A stretch of 64,000 nucleotides of DNA from Achromobacter spanius (GCF_002812705.1 NZ_CP025030.1:4030001-4094000); one strand, 5' to 3'; numbered from the stretch's first letter, positions 1 through 8,069 are shown. Notes: generated from the sequence alone by a model not told the origin. Translations and numbers: made by a program.

Positions 1-2799
1 TTTCTTTTTCAGACCGATCCGTCGCAGGATGTCGCATCCCTGGCGGTTCATGCGGCGCTGCCCGCACGGCCGGGCCACTATGACGAACTGCGCGCACCGG
101 CAGAGGCGTCGGGTGCCGTTGCGTCGGGCGCCGTCGCGTCGGGCGCCGCTGCGTCGGGCGCCACCCGCCTGCGCGAACCCTGGCCCCGTTTCTTTGAGCT
201 TTTAGGCACCAGCGGCTTTGCCGACCTGGACAGGCGCGTGGACGTGGTGGCCCGGCAGATCCGCGAAAACGGCATCACCTATAACATCTACGCCGACGCC
301 ACCGGGTCGGCGCGGCCCTGGTCGCTGGACCTGCTGCCCTTTGTCATCAACGACGCCGACTGGTCGGCAATCGAGCAAGGGCTGTGCCAGCGCGCCACCT
401 TGCTGAACCGCGTGCTGGGCGACGTCTACGGGCCGCAAACCCTGCTGGCCGACAAGCTGATTCCGCCCGCGCTGGTGTTCGGCCATCCCGGTTACCTGCG
501 CCCCTTGCGCGGCTATCAGCCGCCGGGGGGCACCTATCTGCACATTGCCGCTTTTGACCTGGCGCGCGCTACTGACGGCGGCTGGTGGGTGGTGTCGCAA
601 CGCACGCAGGCGCCGTCCGGGCTGGGCTACCTGCTGGAAAACCGCCTGACCATTTCCGGCATGTTCCCCGAGGCCTTCAAGGAACTGCGGGTGCAGCACC
701 TGGCGACCAGCTATCGCCGGTTGATGGACATGCTGTACAAGCTCAGCCCGGGCGGGGCGTTGTCGCAAGCCTTGCCGCATACGCCACCGCGCATCGTGCT
801 GCTGACGCCCGGCCCCTACAACGAAACCTATTTCGAACAGACCTATCTGGCGCGCTACCTGGGGATCACGCTGGTGGAAGGCGGCGACCTGGTCGTGCGC
901 GACCAGATGCTGTACCTGAAAACGCTGCACGGCCTGGAGCGCGTGCATGCCGTGTTGCGCCGGCTGGATGACGACTTCTGCGACCCGCTTGAACTGCGTT
1001 CGGACTCCACGCTGGGCGTGCCCGGCCTGCTGCAAGTCATGCGCGCGGGCAATGTACTGGTGGCGAATTCGCTGGGCACGAGCTTTCTGGAATCGCCCGC
1101 CATCAACGGCTTCTTGCCCGCCATCAGCCGCCACCTGTTCGACGCCGACCTGCTGCTGCCGTCGCTGCCGTCGTGGTGGTGCGGCGAGGCCGCCGCGCGC
1201 GAAGAGGTGCTGGCCAATCTGCCTGGCACGGTGGTCAAGTCTACTTATCCGAGCAATATGCGGGGCGGCTTCGAACCCGTGATCGGGGGCGCCGTGCCCC
1301 CGTCCGAACATGCCGCGCTGCAAGCCCGCATCGCCGACAACCCCGACGCCTACACCATCCAGCAATACCTGCCGCTGTCGCAAGCGCCTAGTTGGTCCGC
1401 CGGCCGCATCGTGCCGCGCGCGGCCATGCTGCGCGTGTTCGTCATCGCGGACGGCGAGGGCGGTTGGAACGTGCTGCCGGGCGGGCTGACGCGTATCGCC
1501 AGCCGCGAACAGCAGATCGTGTCCATGCAACGCGGCGGCAGCAGCATGGATACCTGGGTTACCACGCGGGGGGCGGTGGATACGTTTTCGATGCTGCCCG
1601 TGCAATTGCAGCCCGAAGACATCGTGGCGGCAAGCCGCCCCGTGTCCAGCCGCGCCGCCGAAAACCTGTTCTGGATGGGCCGCTACACCGAACGCACCGA
1701 GAACGACGTGCGCCTGGCCACGGTGGCGCTCACGTGGTTGAACAGCGACGAAGACAACGCCGGCGAACTCTTTGCCGCGGTCGATGCCCTGTGCCAGCGC
1801 AGCGGCCTGATGCCGGCCGCGCCGACCTTGTCGGTACGCATGTTTGAAGCCACGCTGGTGGCCGAGCTGGCGGGCGGCCCGGCGCAAGGCGGCGTGGCGC
1901 GAAACCTGGGCGCGCTGGCGTTCGCCGCCGGCCAGATCCGCGACCGCTTGTCGCCCGAGCACTGGCGGCTGGTCGTCACGGCGCATGAAGGTTTCATGCG
2001 CATGGCGTCTGGCGGCAAGGGTGGCGAGCCCGGGGTGCCGGAAGCTTTGTTGGAATCGTCGGCGGGGTCTCTGCCAGGATCTGAGTCGGGGTCTCAGCCG
2101 GGATCTCAGCCGGACCCGCTGCCGATGTCCGCCCCGGATGTGCTGCGTGGTTTGAAGAGCCTGGCCATGCAGCTTTCGGCCATCACCGGCTCGCAAACCG
2201 ACCGCATGACGCGCGACGACGGCTGGCGCCTCTTGACGATCGGCCGGCAGATTGAACGCCTGTCCGCCATGGCCGGTTTGCTGGGCGCCTTGTTCCGCCG
2301 TAACGCGGTGCTGGGCGACAGCGGTTTCAACATGCTGCTGGACCTGTTCGACAGCAAGATCACCTACCGCGCCTATTACCCGGGCCGCCAGGAAGTACCG
2401 GCGCTGCTGAACCTGCTGGTGCAAGAGCCGGCAAACCCACGATCGCTGGCCTGTGTGCTGAACGTGCTGCGCAAAGAGGTGGCGCGCCTGCCCGACACCG
2501 TGGCCGGCCCAGCCGCGGACCTGGTCCGCCTGTTGCCGGAAAACGGCGTGGGTGCGTCACTGGCGGACTTGTGCCGGCAAAGCCAGAACCAGACTCAGAG
2601 CCAGGGCATGGGCCAGAGCCAGAGCCAGACCCAGACCCAACAAAGCCAAACCCAAACCCAAACCCAAACCCAAGGCCAATACGCCGACGTGCTGGCGCTG
2701 TCCGCGCAACTCGAGGATGCCGCCAGTGCGCTGTCCAACGCCATCAGCCTGCGCTATTTCAGCCACGCAGCCGGTCATGACCAAACGCTTTCCGCGTAA
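1..2799 (+). CDS. Circularly permuted ATP-grasp / alpha-E domain fusion protein (5' partial)
   Basis: The frame is open from base 1, so the start lies upstream; 932 residues are visible. Visible residues ~60-530 form a circularly permuted ATP-grasp domain (DUF404/DUF407 type), recognised by DDDFCDPLELR near residue 322 and STYPSNMRGGFEP near 415. From residue ~545 an alpha-E (DUF403) domain starts with SRAAENLFWMGRYTER. The ATP-grasp fold predicts ATP-dependent amide ligation of an amino acid or peptide; alpha-E is a helical partner of unknown role that usually travels with it. The two are often separate genes but are joined here. Low-complexity insertions are present: four ASGA(V/A)-type repeats (residues 36-55), a Ser/Gly/Pro/Gln stretch (~683-710) and a Gln/Thr tract (860-893). 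The transglutaminase gene follows 18 nt downstream in the same frame. Family assignment is firm; the substrate is unknown. Confidence 0.9.
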   Translation, partial: FLFQTDPSQDVASLAVHAALPARPGHYDELRAPAEASGAVASGAVASGAAASGATRLREPWPRFFELLGTSGFADLDRRVDVVARQIRENGITYNIYADATGSARPWSLDLLPFVINDADWSAIEQGLCQRATLLNRVLGDVYGPQTLLADKLIPPALVFGHPGYLRPLRGYQPPGGTYLHIAAFDLARATDGGWWVVSQRTQAPSGLGYLLENRLTISGMFPEAFKELRVQHLATSYRRLMDMLYKLSPGGALSQALPHTPPRIVLLTPGPYNETYFEQTYLARYLGITLVEGGDLVVRDQMLYLKTLHGLERVHAVLRRLDDDFCDPLELRSDSTLGVPGLLQVMRAGNVLVANSLGTSFLESPAINGFLPAISRHLFDADLLLPSLPSWWCGEAAAREEVLANLPGTVVKSTYPSNMRGGFEPVIGGAVPPSEHAALQARIADNPDAYTIQQYLPLSQAPSWSAGRIVPRAAMLRVFVIADGEGGWNVLPGGLTRIASREQQIVSMQRGGSSMDTWVTTRGAVDTFSMLPVQLQPEDIVAASRPVSSRAAENLFWMGRYTERTENDVRLATVALTWLNSDEDNAGELFAAVDALCQRSGLMPAAPTLSVRMFEATLVAELAGGPAQGGVARNLGALAFAAGQIRDRLSPEHWRLVVTAHEGFMRMASGGKGGEPGVPEALLESSAGSLPGSESGSQPGSQPDPLPMSAPDVLRGLKSLAMQLSAITGSQTDRMTRDDGWRLLTIGRQIERLSAMAGLLGALFRRNAVLGDSGFNMLLDLFDSKITYRAYYPGRQEVPALLNLLVQEPANPRSLACVLNVLRKEVARLPDTVAGPAADLVRLLPENGVGASLADLCRQSQNQTQSQGMGQSQSQTQTQQSQTQTQTQTQGQYADVLALSAQLEDAASALSNAISLRYFSHAAGHDQTLSA
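106..165 (+). repeat. Four tandem 15-nt in-frame repeats
   Basis: The unit GCGTCGGGCGCCGTC, with small variations, occurs four times head to tail (106-120, 121-135, 136-150, 151-165), encoding ASGAV, ASGAV, ASGAA, ASGAT. It lies ahead of the conserved ATP-grasp core, so it is probably a flexible, length-variable linker. Confidence 0.9.
2578..2679 (+). repeat. Gln/Thr/Ser-rich hexanucleotide repeat tract
   Basis: The stretch encodes 34 residues that are almost all Gln alternating with Ser, Thr or Asn. The DNA drifts from CAGAGC and CAGACC units to a run of CAAACC units around 2647-2672. All units are 6 nt, so slippage would change length without a frameshift. It sits in the alpha-E part, ahead of the last conserved helix. 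Confidence 0.9.
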
Positions 2800-2817
2800 T
2801 TCACCGGCCCCGCACCC

Positions 2818-3774
2818 ATGAATTTCCCGACTTCCGACCTTGCTGTGCCCGCCGCCTTGGGGGTGACCCTGGGCGTGGACCACGAAACCGCCTACCGCTA
2901 CGCGGCGCCCGTGGAGCTGGCGCATCACCTGGGCTATTTGCGGCCCTTGCACGACGCCTGCCAGGTGGTCGACGCTTACACGCTAAGCGTCACGCCCACG
3001 CCGCCCAGCATCACCGAGACCGTGGACGGCTTTGGCAACACGCGCTGCCTCTTCGCCCTGTACGCGCCGCATGACGCGCTGACCGTGCGCGCCACCAGCC
3101 GCGTGACGGTGTACCCGCGCTTTGGCGCGCTGGACCCCTCGGCCGGCTTGCCGTGGGAAGACGCGGCACGGCGCTTGCGGTATGACCCCGCCTTGCCCTA
3201 CGCGCCGGAAGTGGAATTCAGCTTTCCTTCCACCTATGTGCCCTTGCACGCGGAGCTTCGGGCATACGCCTTGCTGTCGTTCACCCCGGGGCGGCCCGTG
3301 GCCGAAGCCGCGCTGGACTTGATGCACCGCATCCATGCGGATTTCAGTTACCAGCCGGCGCATACGCAGGTGTCCACGCCCATCCTTGATGTCTTTCACG
3401 AGCGCGTCGGGGTGTGCCAGGATTTTGCGCATCTGATGATCGGCTGTCTGCGCGCCATCGGCTTACCGGCGCGCTATGTCAGCGGGTATCTGATGTCGCA
3501 ACCGCCACCCGGCCAGCCGCGCCTGATCGGGGCCGATGCCTCGCATGCGTGGGTGTCGGTGCATTGCGCGGGGCTGGACGTCAATGGCGGCTGGATCGAC
3601 CTGGACCCCACCAACGACGTGGTGCCCGGCACGGCGCATGTGGTGTTGGCCTATGGCCGCGATTACGCCGACGTGACGCCCCTGCGCGGTGTCATCCGGG
3701 GCGGCGGCCATGAATTGGATGTGCGCGTGACCGTCGCGCCCATAGACGAATTTCCGACTGGACTGGATGCATGA
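2818..3774 (+). CDS. Transglutaminase-like cysteine protease/amidase family protein
   Basis: 318 residues with the bacterial transglutaminase N-terminal beta domain (about 15-105) followed by a transglutaminase core. The catalytic triad is visible: Cys200 in GVCQDFAH, His243 in DASHAWVSVH, and Asp261/Asp263 in WIDLDPTND. No signal peptide is seen, so it is probably cytoplasmic. Such proteins may hydrolyse or transfer amide bonds, and this family commonly neighbours ATP-grasp/alpha-E genes, where it is thought to process the peptides they make. ATG 2818 is the only in-frame start after the upstream stop at 2797-2799; no strong Shine-Dalgarno is seen, which suits translational coupling to the preceding gene. 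Its stop overlaps the next start by 4 nt. The class is secure; the reaction is inferred. Confidence 0.9.
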   Translation: MNFPTSDLAVPAALGVTLGVDHETAYRYAAPVELAHHLGYLRPLHDACQVVDAYTLSVTPTPPSITETVDGFGNTRCLFALYAPHDALTVRATSRVTVYPRFGALDPSAGLPWEDAARRLRYDPALPYAPEVEFSFPSTYVPLHAELRAYALLSFTPGRPVAEAALDLMHRIHADFSYQPAHTQVSTPILDVFHERVGVCQDFAHLMIGCLRAIGLPARYVSGYLMSQPPPGQPRLIGADASHAWVSVHCAGLDVNGGWIDLDPTNDVVPGTAHVVLAYGRDYADVTPLRGVIRGGGHELDVRVTVAPIDEFPTGLDA

Positions 3775-4907
3775 CCTATTTCTTCGACGCGATCCACCGC
3801 CAACTGCGCGCCCCCAAACGCCAGCGCGTGCGGCATGCGCGCGCGAAGGCCTTTCAATGCGTTTGCGGCCAGCCCATTTTTTTCAGCAACACGGAATGCC
3901 TGAACTGCCATCGCCAACTGGGCTTTGACCCCAAGCGCGGGCACGTGGTGGCGCTGGACGTGGAACCGGCCAGCGGCGTCCTGCGCGAATCGGGCAAGGT
4001 ACGTGGCAGGACTTACAAACGCTGTGCCAATTTCTCCATGCCGGCCTTGTGCAACTGGCTGCTGCCCGCCCAATCGGCCGACACGCTGTGCCTGTCCTGT
4101 AGCTTGAACCACACCATTCCCGACCTGTCGGTGCCGGAAAACGGCCCGCTATGGTGCAAGGTGGAAGCGGCAAAGCGCCAGATGATTGCGCAGGTGCTGA
4201 TGCTGGGCCTGCCGCTGCGGCGCTCGGAAACGCCCGATGACGGTGGCCTGGCGTTCGACCTGCTGGCGCCCGAGGCCGACGGCGCGCCCTTGCTGACGGG
4301 GCACGCGCACGGGCTGATCACCATCAACATCAAGGAAGCCGACGACGCCTACCGCGTAAAGGTGCGCGAAGACATGCGCGAGCCGTACCGCACGCTACTC
4401 GGCCATTTCCGCCACGAGATCGGCCATTACTACTGGGACCAGCGCATTGCCGGCGGCCCCTGGCTGGAACCGTTTCGCCAGGTGTTCGGCGACGAACAGG
4501 CCGACTACGCCCAGGCGCTGCAACGCAACTACGAACAAGGCCCCCCGGCCGACTGGGCGCTGCACTACATCAGCACCTACGCGTCCTGCCACCCCTGGGA
4601 AGACTGGGCCGAAACCTGGGCCCACTACCTGCACATGATGGACACGCTGGACACCGCCATCAGCTTCGGCATCACGCGCACGGCGGTCGAGCAGTCCTAC
4701 GACCCCTTTACCAAGGACGCGCTGTACGACCCGGACGACCCGGAAGGACAGGCGTTCCTGGACCTGGTCAACGCCTGGGTCGCCTTGACCGGCGTGCTGA
4801 ACGAACTGGCCCGCAGCATGGGGCAACGGGATTTCTATCCGTTCGTGCTGCCGGCGCAGGTGATCGGGAAGTTGCAGTTTGTGCATCGGGTGGTGAAGGG
4901 GGCGTAG
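3771..4907 (+). CDS. Putative zinc-binding metallopeptidase with N-terminal zinc ribbon
   Basis: 378 residues. The N-terminus has a zinc-ribbon arrangement of cysteines (CVCGQP and CLNC at about residues 31-47, then a later CLSC). The central-to-C-terminal part holds HEIGH at residues 215-219 (HExxH, zincin metallopeptidase) followed by YYWD. This matches the putative zinc-binding peptidase family formerly called DUF2248. No signal sequence or membrane span is evident. The start overlaps the transglutaminase stop as ATGA, so the three genes are one operon. A role in trimming or removing the product of the ATP-grasp enzyme is plausible but inferred from context only. Confidence 0.85.
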   Translation: MTYFFDAIHRQLRAPKRQRVRHARAKAFQCVCGQPIFFSNTECLNCHRQLGFDPKRGHVVALDVEPASGVLRESGKVRGRTYKRCANFSMPALCNWLLPAQSADTLCLSCSLNHTIPDLSVPENGPLWCKVEAAKRQMIAQVLMLGLPLRRSETPDDGGLAFDLLAPEADGAPLLTGHAHGLITINIKEADDAYRVKVREDMREPYRTLLGHFRHEIGHYYWDQRIAGGPWLEPFRQVFGDEQADYAQALQRNYEQGPPADWALHYISTYASCHPWEDWAETWAHYLHMMDTLDTAISFGITRTAVEQSYDPFTKDALYDPDDPEGQAFLDLVNAWVALTGVLNELARSMGQRDFYPFVLPAQVIGKLQFVHRVVKGA

Positions 4908-4930
4908 CGCGCTGAAACAGCGGGAGAATG

Positions 4931-5055
4931 AACCGGCAAAATAACCGGCAAGAAATTTCGTACAATCACCGAATTAATTAAATATATTGCTTATTTATCA
5001 ATGTGATATATGCAATATTAATCGGCAAAATAACCGGCAAAAAAACCGGAAAATG
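4931..5055 (+). promoter_or_regulatory. AT-rich leader with repeated ACCGGCAA elements ahead of fic
   Basis: An 18-nt block CGGCAAAATAACCGGCAA occurs twice without mismatch, at 4934-4951 and 5023-5040, so the core CCGGCAA or CGGCAA appears four times, with a degenerate ACCGGAAA at about 5044-5051. Between the copies lies a very AT-rich stretch holding an inverted repeat, ATATTGC (4984-4990) and GCAATAT (5012-5018). The layout looks like regulator binding sites flanking a promoter. No protein binding is proven. Confidence 0.55.
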
Positions 5056-5065
5056 CTCGGACCAA

Positions 5066-6235
5066 ATGTACGATTCTCCGCATCAATTCTTGCCCCTCCA
5101 GCCCGCCGAAGCCGCATCCGCGCGGCTGCTGGAACGCGCTCGCGCGATCGTTCACCAATCGGTAGAACTCGGGGCACAGGCGCATCCCGCCACGCGCGAC
5201 GCCTTGCGCGATCTGCTGCGCAGCATGAATTCCTACTACAGCAACCGGATCGAAGGCCAAAGCACCACGCCACGCAACATCGAAGCCGCCTTGCATCAGG
5301 AATTTTCAGACCGGCCCGAGGTGGCGCAATTGCAGCGCATTGCGGTGGCGCATATCCAGGCCGAAAAGGCCATGTCTCGTCTGGCCGATACCCAAGGCGC
5401 GCTGGGCGCTGACTTTGCGACCGCCGCGCATGGCGCCTTGTACAGCCATCTGGACGCCCGCGACCGAACTACCCAAGACGGCTACGTGGTGCAGCCGGCC
5501 GCGTTGCGCACCATCGATGTCACGGTAGGCCGCCATCATCCTCCCGCGTGGCAATCATTGCCGCGCTTCATGGAGGCCTACACCCAGCACTATGACCGCC
5601 CCAGGCCCGCCGACGCGCAGTTGATCGCCATTGCCTGCGCGCACCATCGCATGGCGTGGATGCATCCGTTTGCCGATGGCAATGGCCGCGCGTCGCGCTT
5701 ACAGACCCATGCCGCGATGCTGCCGATCACGCAGGGGCTTTGGTCGGTCAATCGTGGCCTGGCGCGCGGCGTGAACGACTACTACGGCTATCTGGCGTGC
5801 GCGGACGCGCCGCGCCAAGGCGACCTGGATGGCCGGGGCAACCTGAGCGAGAAGGGCCTGGTCCAGTGGGTTGAGTATTTTCTGGGCGTGTGTGAAGACC
5901 AGGTGGCCTACATGACGCGCACGCTGGCCCTGGATTCGATGAAGGCAAAAATCCACGCCGCCGTGCAGGTGGAAGCCGCGCACGGCCGCTTGCGGGCAGA
6001 GGCGGCCTTACCCATCTACTTTTTGTTTGCCGCGGGCCCCGTCAGCCGAGGCGAATTCATTCAGATGACGGGGCTGGGCGAACGCACCGGGCGATCGTTG
6101 TTGGCGGCGGCATTGAAAAGTGGATTGGTGGCATCCGATACCCCGCGCGGCCCCGTGCGCTTTGCCTTCCCCCTGGATGCATTGCCTGTGCTGCTGCCAT
6201 CGCTGTACGGAGGGGTGGACGATGTTCAGGGATGA
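5066..6235 (+). CDS. fic: Fic family protein (predicted AMP-transferase)
   Basis: 389 residues from ATG 5066. The Fic core motif HPFADGNGRASR lies near residue 199; its His is the catalytic base for transferring AMP (or another nucleotide part) from ATP to a hydroxyl group on a target protein. An N-terminal SNRIEG near residue 58 fits the (S/T)xxxE(G/N) inhibitory motif, which places it in the self-inhibited class with the inhibitory helix on the same chain. The C-terminal third (about 300-389) resembles a winged-helix DNA-binding domain seen in long Fic proteins. An upstream in-frame ATG at 5003 would add 21 residues but would translate the leader repeats, so 5066 is preferred; neither has a strong Shine-Dalgarno. 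A small gene overlaps the end. The target is unknown. Confidence 0.9.
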   Translation: MYDSPHQFLPLQPAEAASARLLERARAIVHQSVELGAQAHPATRDALRDLLRSMNSYYSNRIEGQSTTPRNIEAALHQEFSDRPEVAQLQRIAVAHIQAEKAMSRLADTQGALGADFATAAHGALYSHLDARDRTTQDGYVVQPAALRTIDVTVGRHHPPAWQSLPRFMEAYTQHYDRPRPADAQLIAIACAHHRMAWMHPFADGNGRASRLQTHAAMLPITQGLWSVNRGLARGVNDYYGYLACADAPRQGDLDGRGNLSEKGLVQWVEYFLGVCEDQVAYMTRTLALDSMKAKIHAAVQVEAAHGRLRAEAALPIYFLFAAGPVSRGEFIQMTGLGERTGRSLLAAALKSGLVASDTPRGPVRFAFPLDALPVLLPSLYGGVDDVQG

Positions 6236-6410
6236 AGGGTGGATGATTGGCATAGAAGAAGCCAAGCTCAACGTGCTCCGCGACGCCGCCGACAAGGGAT
6301 GGGCTGACATCGCCGCAGGGCGCTTTACCGATGTCACAGACGATCAACTCGAAAGTTTCATCGAACAGCTTGGGGCGCAGGCTGCCGCCAGGGTAAACAT
6401 GAGGAAGTAA
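6222..6410 (+). CDS. Small protein resembling the C-terminal half of a ParD-type antitoxin
   Basis: 62 residues starting inside the last codons of fic (14-nt overlap), with an AGGGG-type ribosome site about 7 nt ahead of ATG 6222. The segment IEEAKLNVLRDAADKG followed by WADIAAGRF and an acidic helix resembles the toxin-binding tail of ParD antitoxins, but the ribbon-helix-helix DNA-binding part is missing and no ParE toxin follows. It could be an antitoxin remnant, a partner of the Fic protein, or unrelated. The overlap and ribosome site argue that it is translated with fic. The similarity is judged by eye and is modest. Confidence 0.5.
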   Translation: MFRDEGWMIGIEEAKLNVLRDAADKGWADIAAGRFTDVTDDQLESFIEQLGAQAAARVNMRK

Positions 6411-6503
6411 TGTGGGTCTATCGGCTGTCCAATCGGCCGAGTGCTGCACGATGTGATGGACCTGGCGCAGCACCTGGATTCTCGAAGATCGTGGTCTTAG
6501 CTT

Positions 6504-6553
6504 GCCCTTGGGCAGAATCACCCACCAGCTTGGCGGCGATTCTGCCCAAGGGC
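6504..6553. terminator. 16-bp perfect inverted repeat between convergent genes
   Basis: GCCCTTGGGCAGAATC (6504-6519) is repeated exactly in inverted form at 6538-6553 with an 18-nt loop. It lies between the convergent small ORF (ends 6410) and the aldehyde dehydrogenase gene (ends 6570). It probably acts as a bidirectional transcript end, though no T-run follows either arm. The rest of the 159-nt gap shows no gene. Confidence 0.55.
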
Positions 6554-6569
6554 CTGGGCCATGACGCGA

Positions 6570-8069
6570 TCACACGGTCAAGCTGATCCAGGTCGTCTTC
6601 AAGTCCGAGTATTTCTCCAGCGCGTGCAATGACTTGTCGCGACCGGAGCCCGATTGCTTCACGCCGCCGAACGGCACCGTGATGTCGCCATCGGCATAGC
6701 AATTCACCCACACCAGCCCTGCGCGCAAGCGGCGCGACAAGCGATGCGCGCGTGACAGGTTGGCCGTCCACAGGCCGGCGCCCAGGCCGTACACCGAATC
6801 GTTGGCCAACTGGATGGCTTCGTCTTCGGTGCTGAAGCGCTGGGCGGCCAGTACCGGTCCGAAGATTTCTTCGCGTACCAGGGCGGAATCCTGGTGGGCG
6901 CAATCGAAGATGGTGGGTTCGATGTAGTAGCCGCCCGACGCGCTGCGGGCTTGCTTGCCGCCGATGCGCAAGGTGGCGCCTTCGGATTGGCCGGCGGCGA
7001 TGCGGGCCAGCACGCCTTGCATCTGGCGTTCGTCCACCATGGCGCCCATGGCGGTGGCGGGGTCCAACGGGTCGCCGGGTTGCAGCGTGGCGGCGCAGGC
7101 GGCCACTTTTTCCATGAAGGCGTCGTAGATGCCGTCCTGCACGTACAGGCGCGAGCCCGCGATGCAGACTTCGCCCTGGTTCGAGAAGATGGCCAGCGCG
7201 GCGGCTTGCGCGGCGCGGTCCAGGTCGGGGCAGTCGTCAAACACGATGTGGGGCGACTTGCCGCCGCATTCCAGCCACACGCGCTTCAGGTTGGATTCGC
7301 CGGAATAGGTCATGAAGCGCTTGCCCGTGGCGGTTGAACCCGTGAAGGCCACGCAGTCCACATCCGGGTGACGGCCCAGCGCCTGGCCCGCCACCGCGCC
7401 CAGGCCGGGCACCACGCTGAAGACGCCCGGGGGGATGCCGGCTTCTTCGGCCAGCGCCGCCAGCCGGATGGCCGACAGCGACGCCTGCTCGGCCGGTTTC
7501 AAGATGACGCTGTTGCCCGAGGCCAGGGCGGGCGCCACTTTCCAGGCCGCCATCATCAGCGGGTAGTTCCACGGCACTACCGCCGCCACCACCCCCAGCG
7601 CTTCGCGGGTGATGGTAGCCAGCGCGTCGGGGCCGGTGGGGGCGATTTCGTCGTAGATCTTGTCGATGGCTTCGGCGTACCAGGCGTAGCAGCGGGCCGT
7701 TTCCGGTACGTCAAAGGCCAGCGCGTCGCGGATGGGCTTGCCCATGTCCAGCGTTTCCAGCAGGGCGAGTTCTTCGGTGTGCTGGTCGATCAGGGCGGCC
7801 AGGCGCAGCAGGCGTTCCTTGCGTTGGCGCGGCGCCAGTTGGCTCCATACGCCGGCTTCGAAGGCGCGGCGGGCGGCGGCCACGGCGCGGTCCACATCGG
7901 CCTGGCCGCAGGCGGCCACGTCGGCCAGCTTGCGGCCGTCGATGGGGCTGGATGCCGCGAACGTGGCGCCGTCGGCGGCGTCGCAGTAGGCGCCGTCGAT
8001 ATAGGCCTTGCCGTTGAAGTTCAAGGCGGCGGCGCGGCCTTGCCAATAAGCGTGATCGTGTTGGCTCAT
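6570..8069 (-). CDS. NAD(P)-dependent aldehyde dehydrogenase (PuuC-like)
   Basis: 499 residues, full length for the class. It oxidises an aldehyde to the acid with NAD(P)+. The catalytic cysteine falls at residue 302 in NQGEVCIAGSRL and the general base Glu lies in LECGGKSPH near 268; the cofactor-loop FTGSTATGK is also present. The overall pattern is closest to gamma-glutamyl-gamma-aminobutyraldehyde dehydrogenases. Its ATG has GGAG 6 nt upstream and overlaps the M20 hydrolase stop (ATGA). It is the last gene of the long minus-strand catabolic run, so it probably handles an aldehyde released late in that pathway. The exact substrate is unknown. Confidence 0.93.
   Translation of the reverse strand: MSQHDHAYWQGRAAALNFNGKAYIDGAYCDAADGATFAASSPIDGRKLADVAACGQADVDRAVAAARRAFEAGVWSQLAPRQRKERLLRLAALIDQHTEELALLETLDMGKPIRDALAFDVPETARCYAWYAEAIDKIYDEIAPTGPDALATITREALGVVAAVVPWNYPLMMAAWKVAPALASGNSVILKPAEQASLSAIRLAALAEEAGIPPGVFSVVPGLGAVAGQALGRHPDVDCVAFTGSTATGKRFMTYSGESNLKRVWLECGGKSPHIVFDDCPDLDRAAQAAALAIFSNQGEVCIAGSRLYVQDGIYDAFMEKVAACAATLQPGDPLDPATAMGAMVDERQMQGVLARIAAGQSEGATLRIGGKQARSASGGYYIEPTIFDCAHQDSALVREEIFGPVLAAQRFSTEDEAIQLANDSVYGLGAGLWTANLSRAHRLSRRLRAGLVWVNCYADGDITVPFGGVKQSGSGRDKSLHALEKYSDLKTTWISLTV

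Noticed and set aside
202..2424. Long open frame on the minus strand opposite the ATP-grasp/alpha-E gene
   Set aside because: His/Arg/Gln-rich product typical of antisense frames in GC-rich DNA; the plus strand carries clear conserved motifs.
5003..5065. Upstream ATG 5003 as the fic start
   Set aside because: The added residues are translated from the leader repeats and lack Fic similarity; possible but not favoured.
6504..6553. Terminal inverted repeats of an insertion sequence
   Set aside because: Arms are only 18 nt apart and no transposase gene or remnant is nearby.
6411..6569. A ParE toxin gene after the ParD-like small gene
   Set aside because: No open frame of suitable size or motif lies in this gap on the plus strand.
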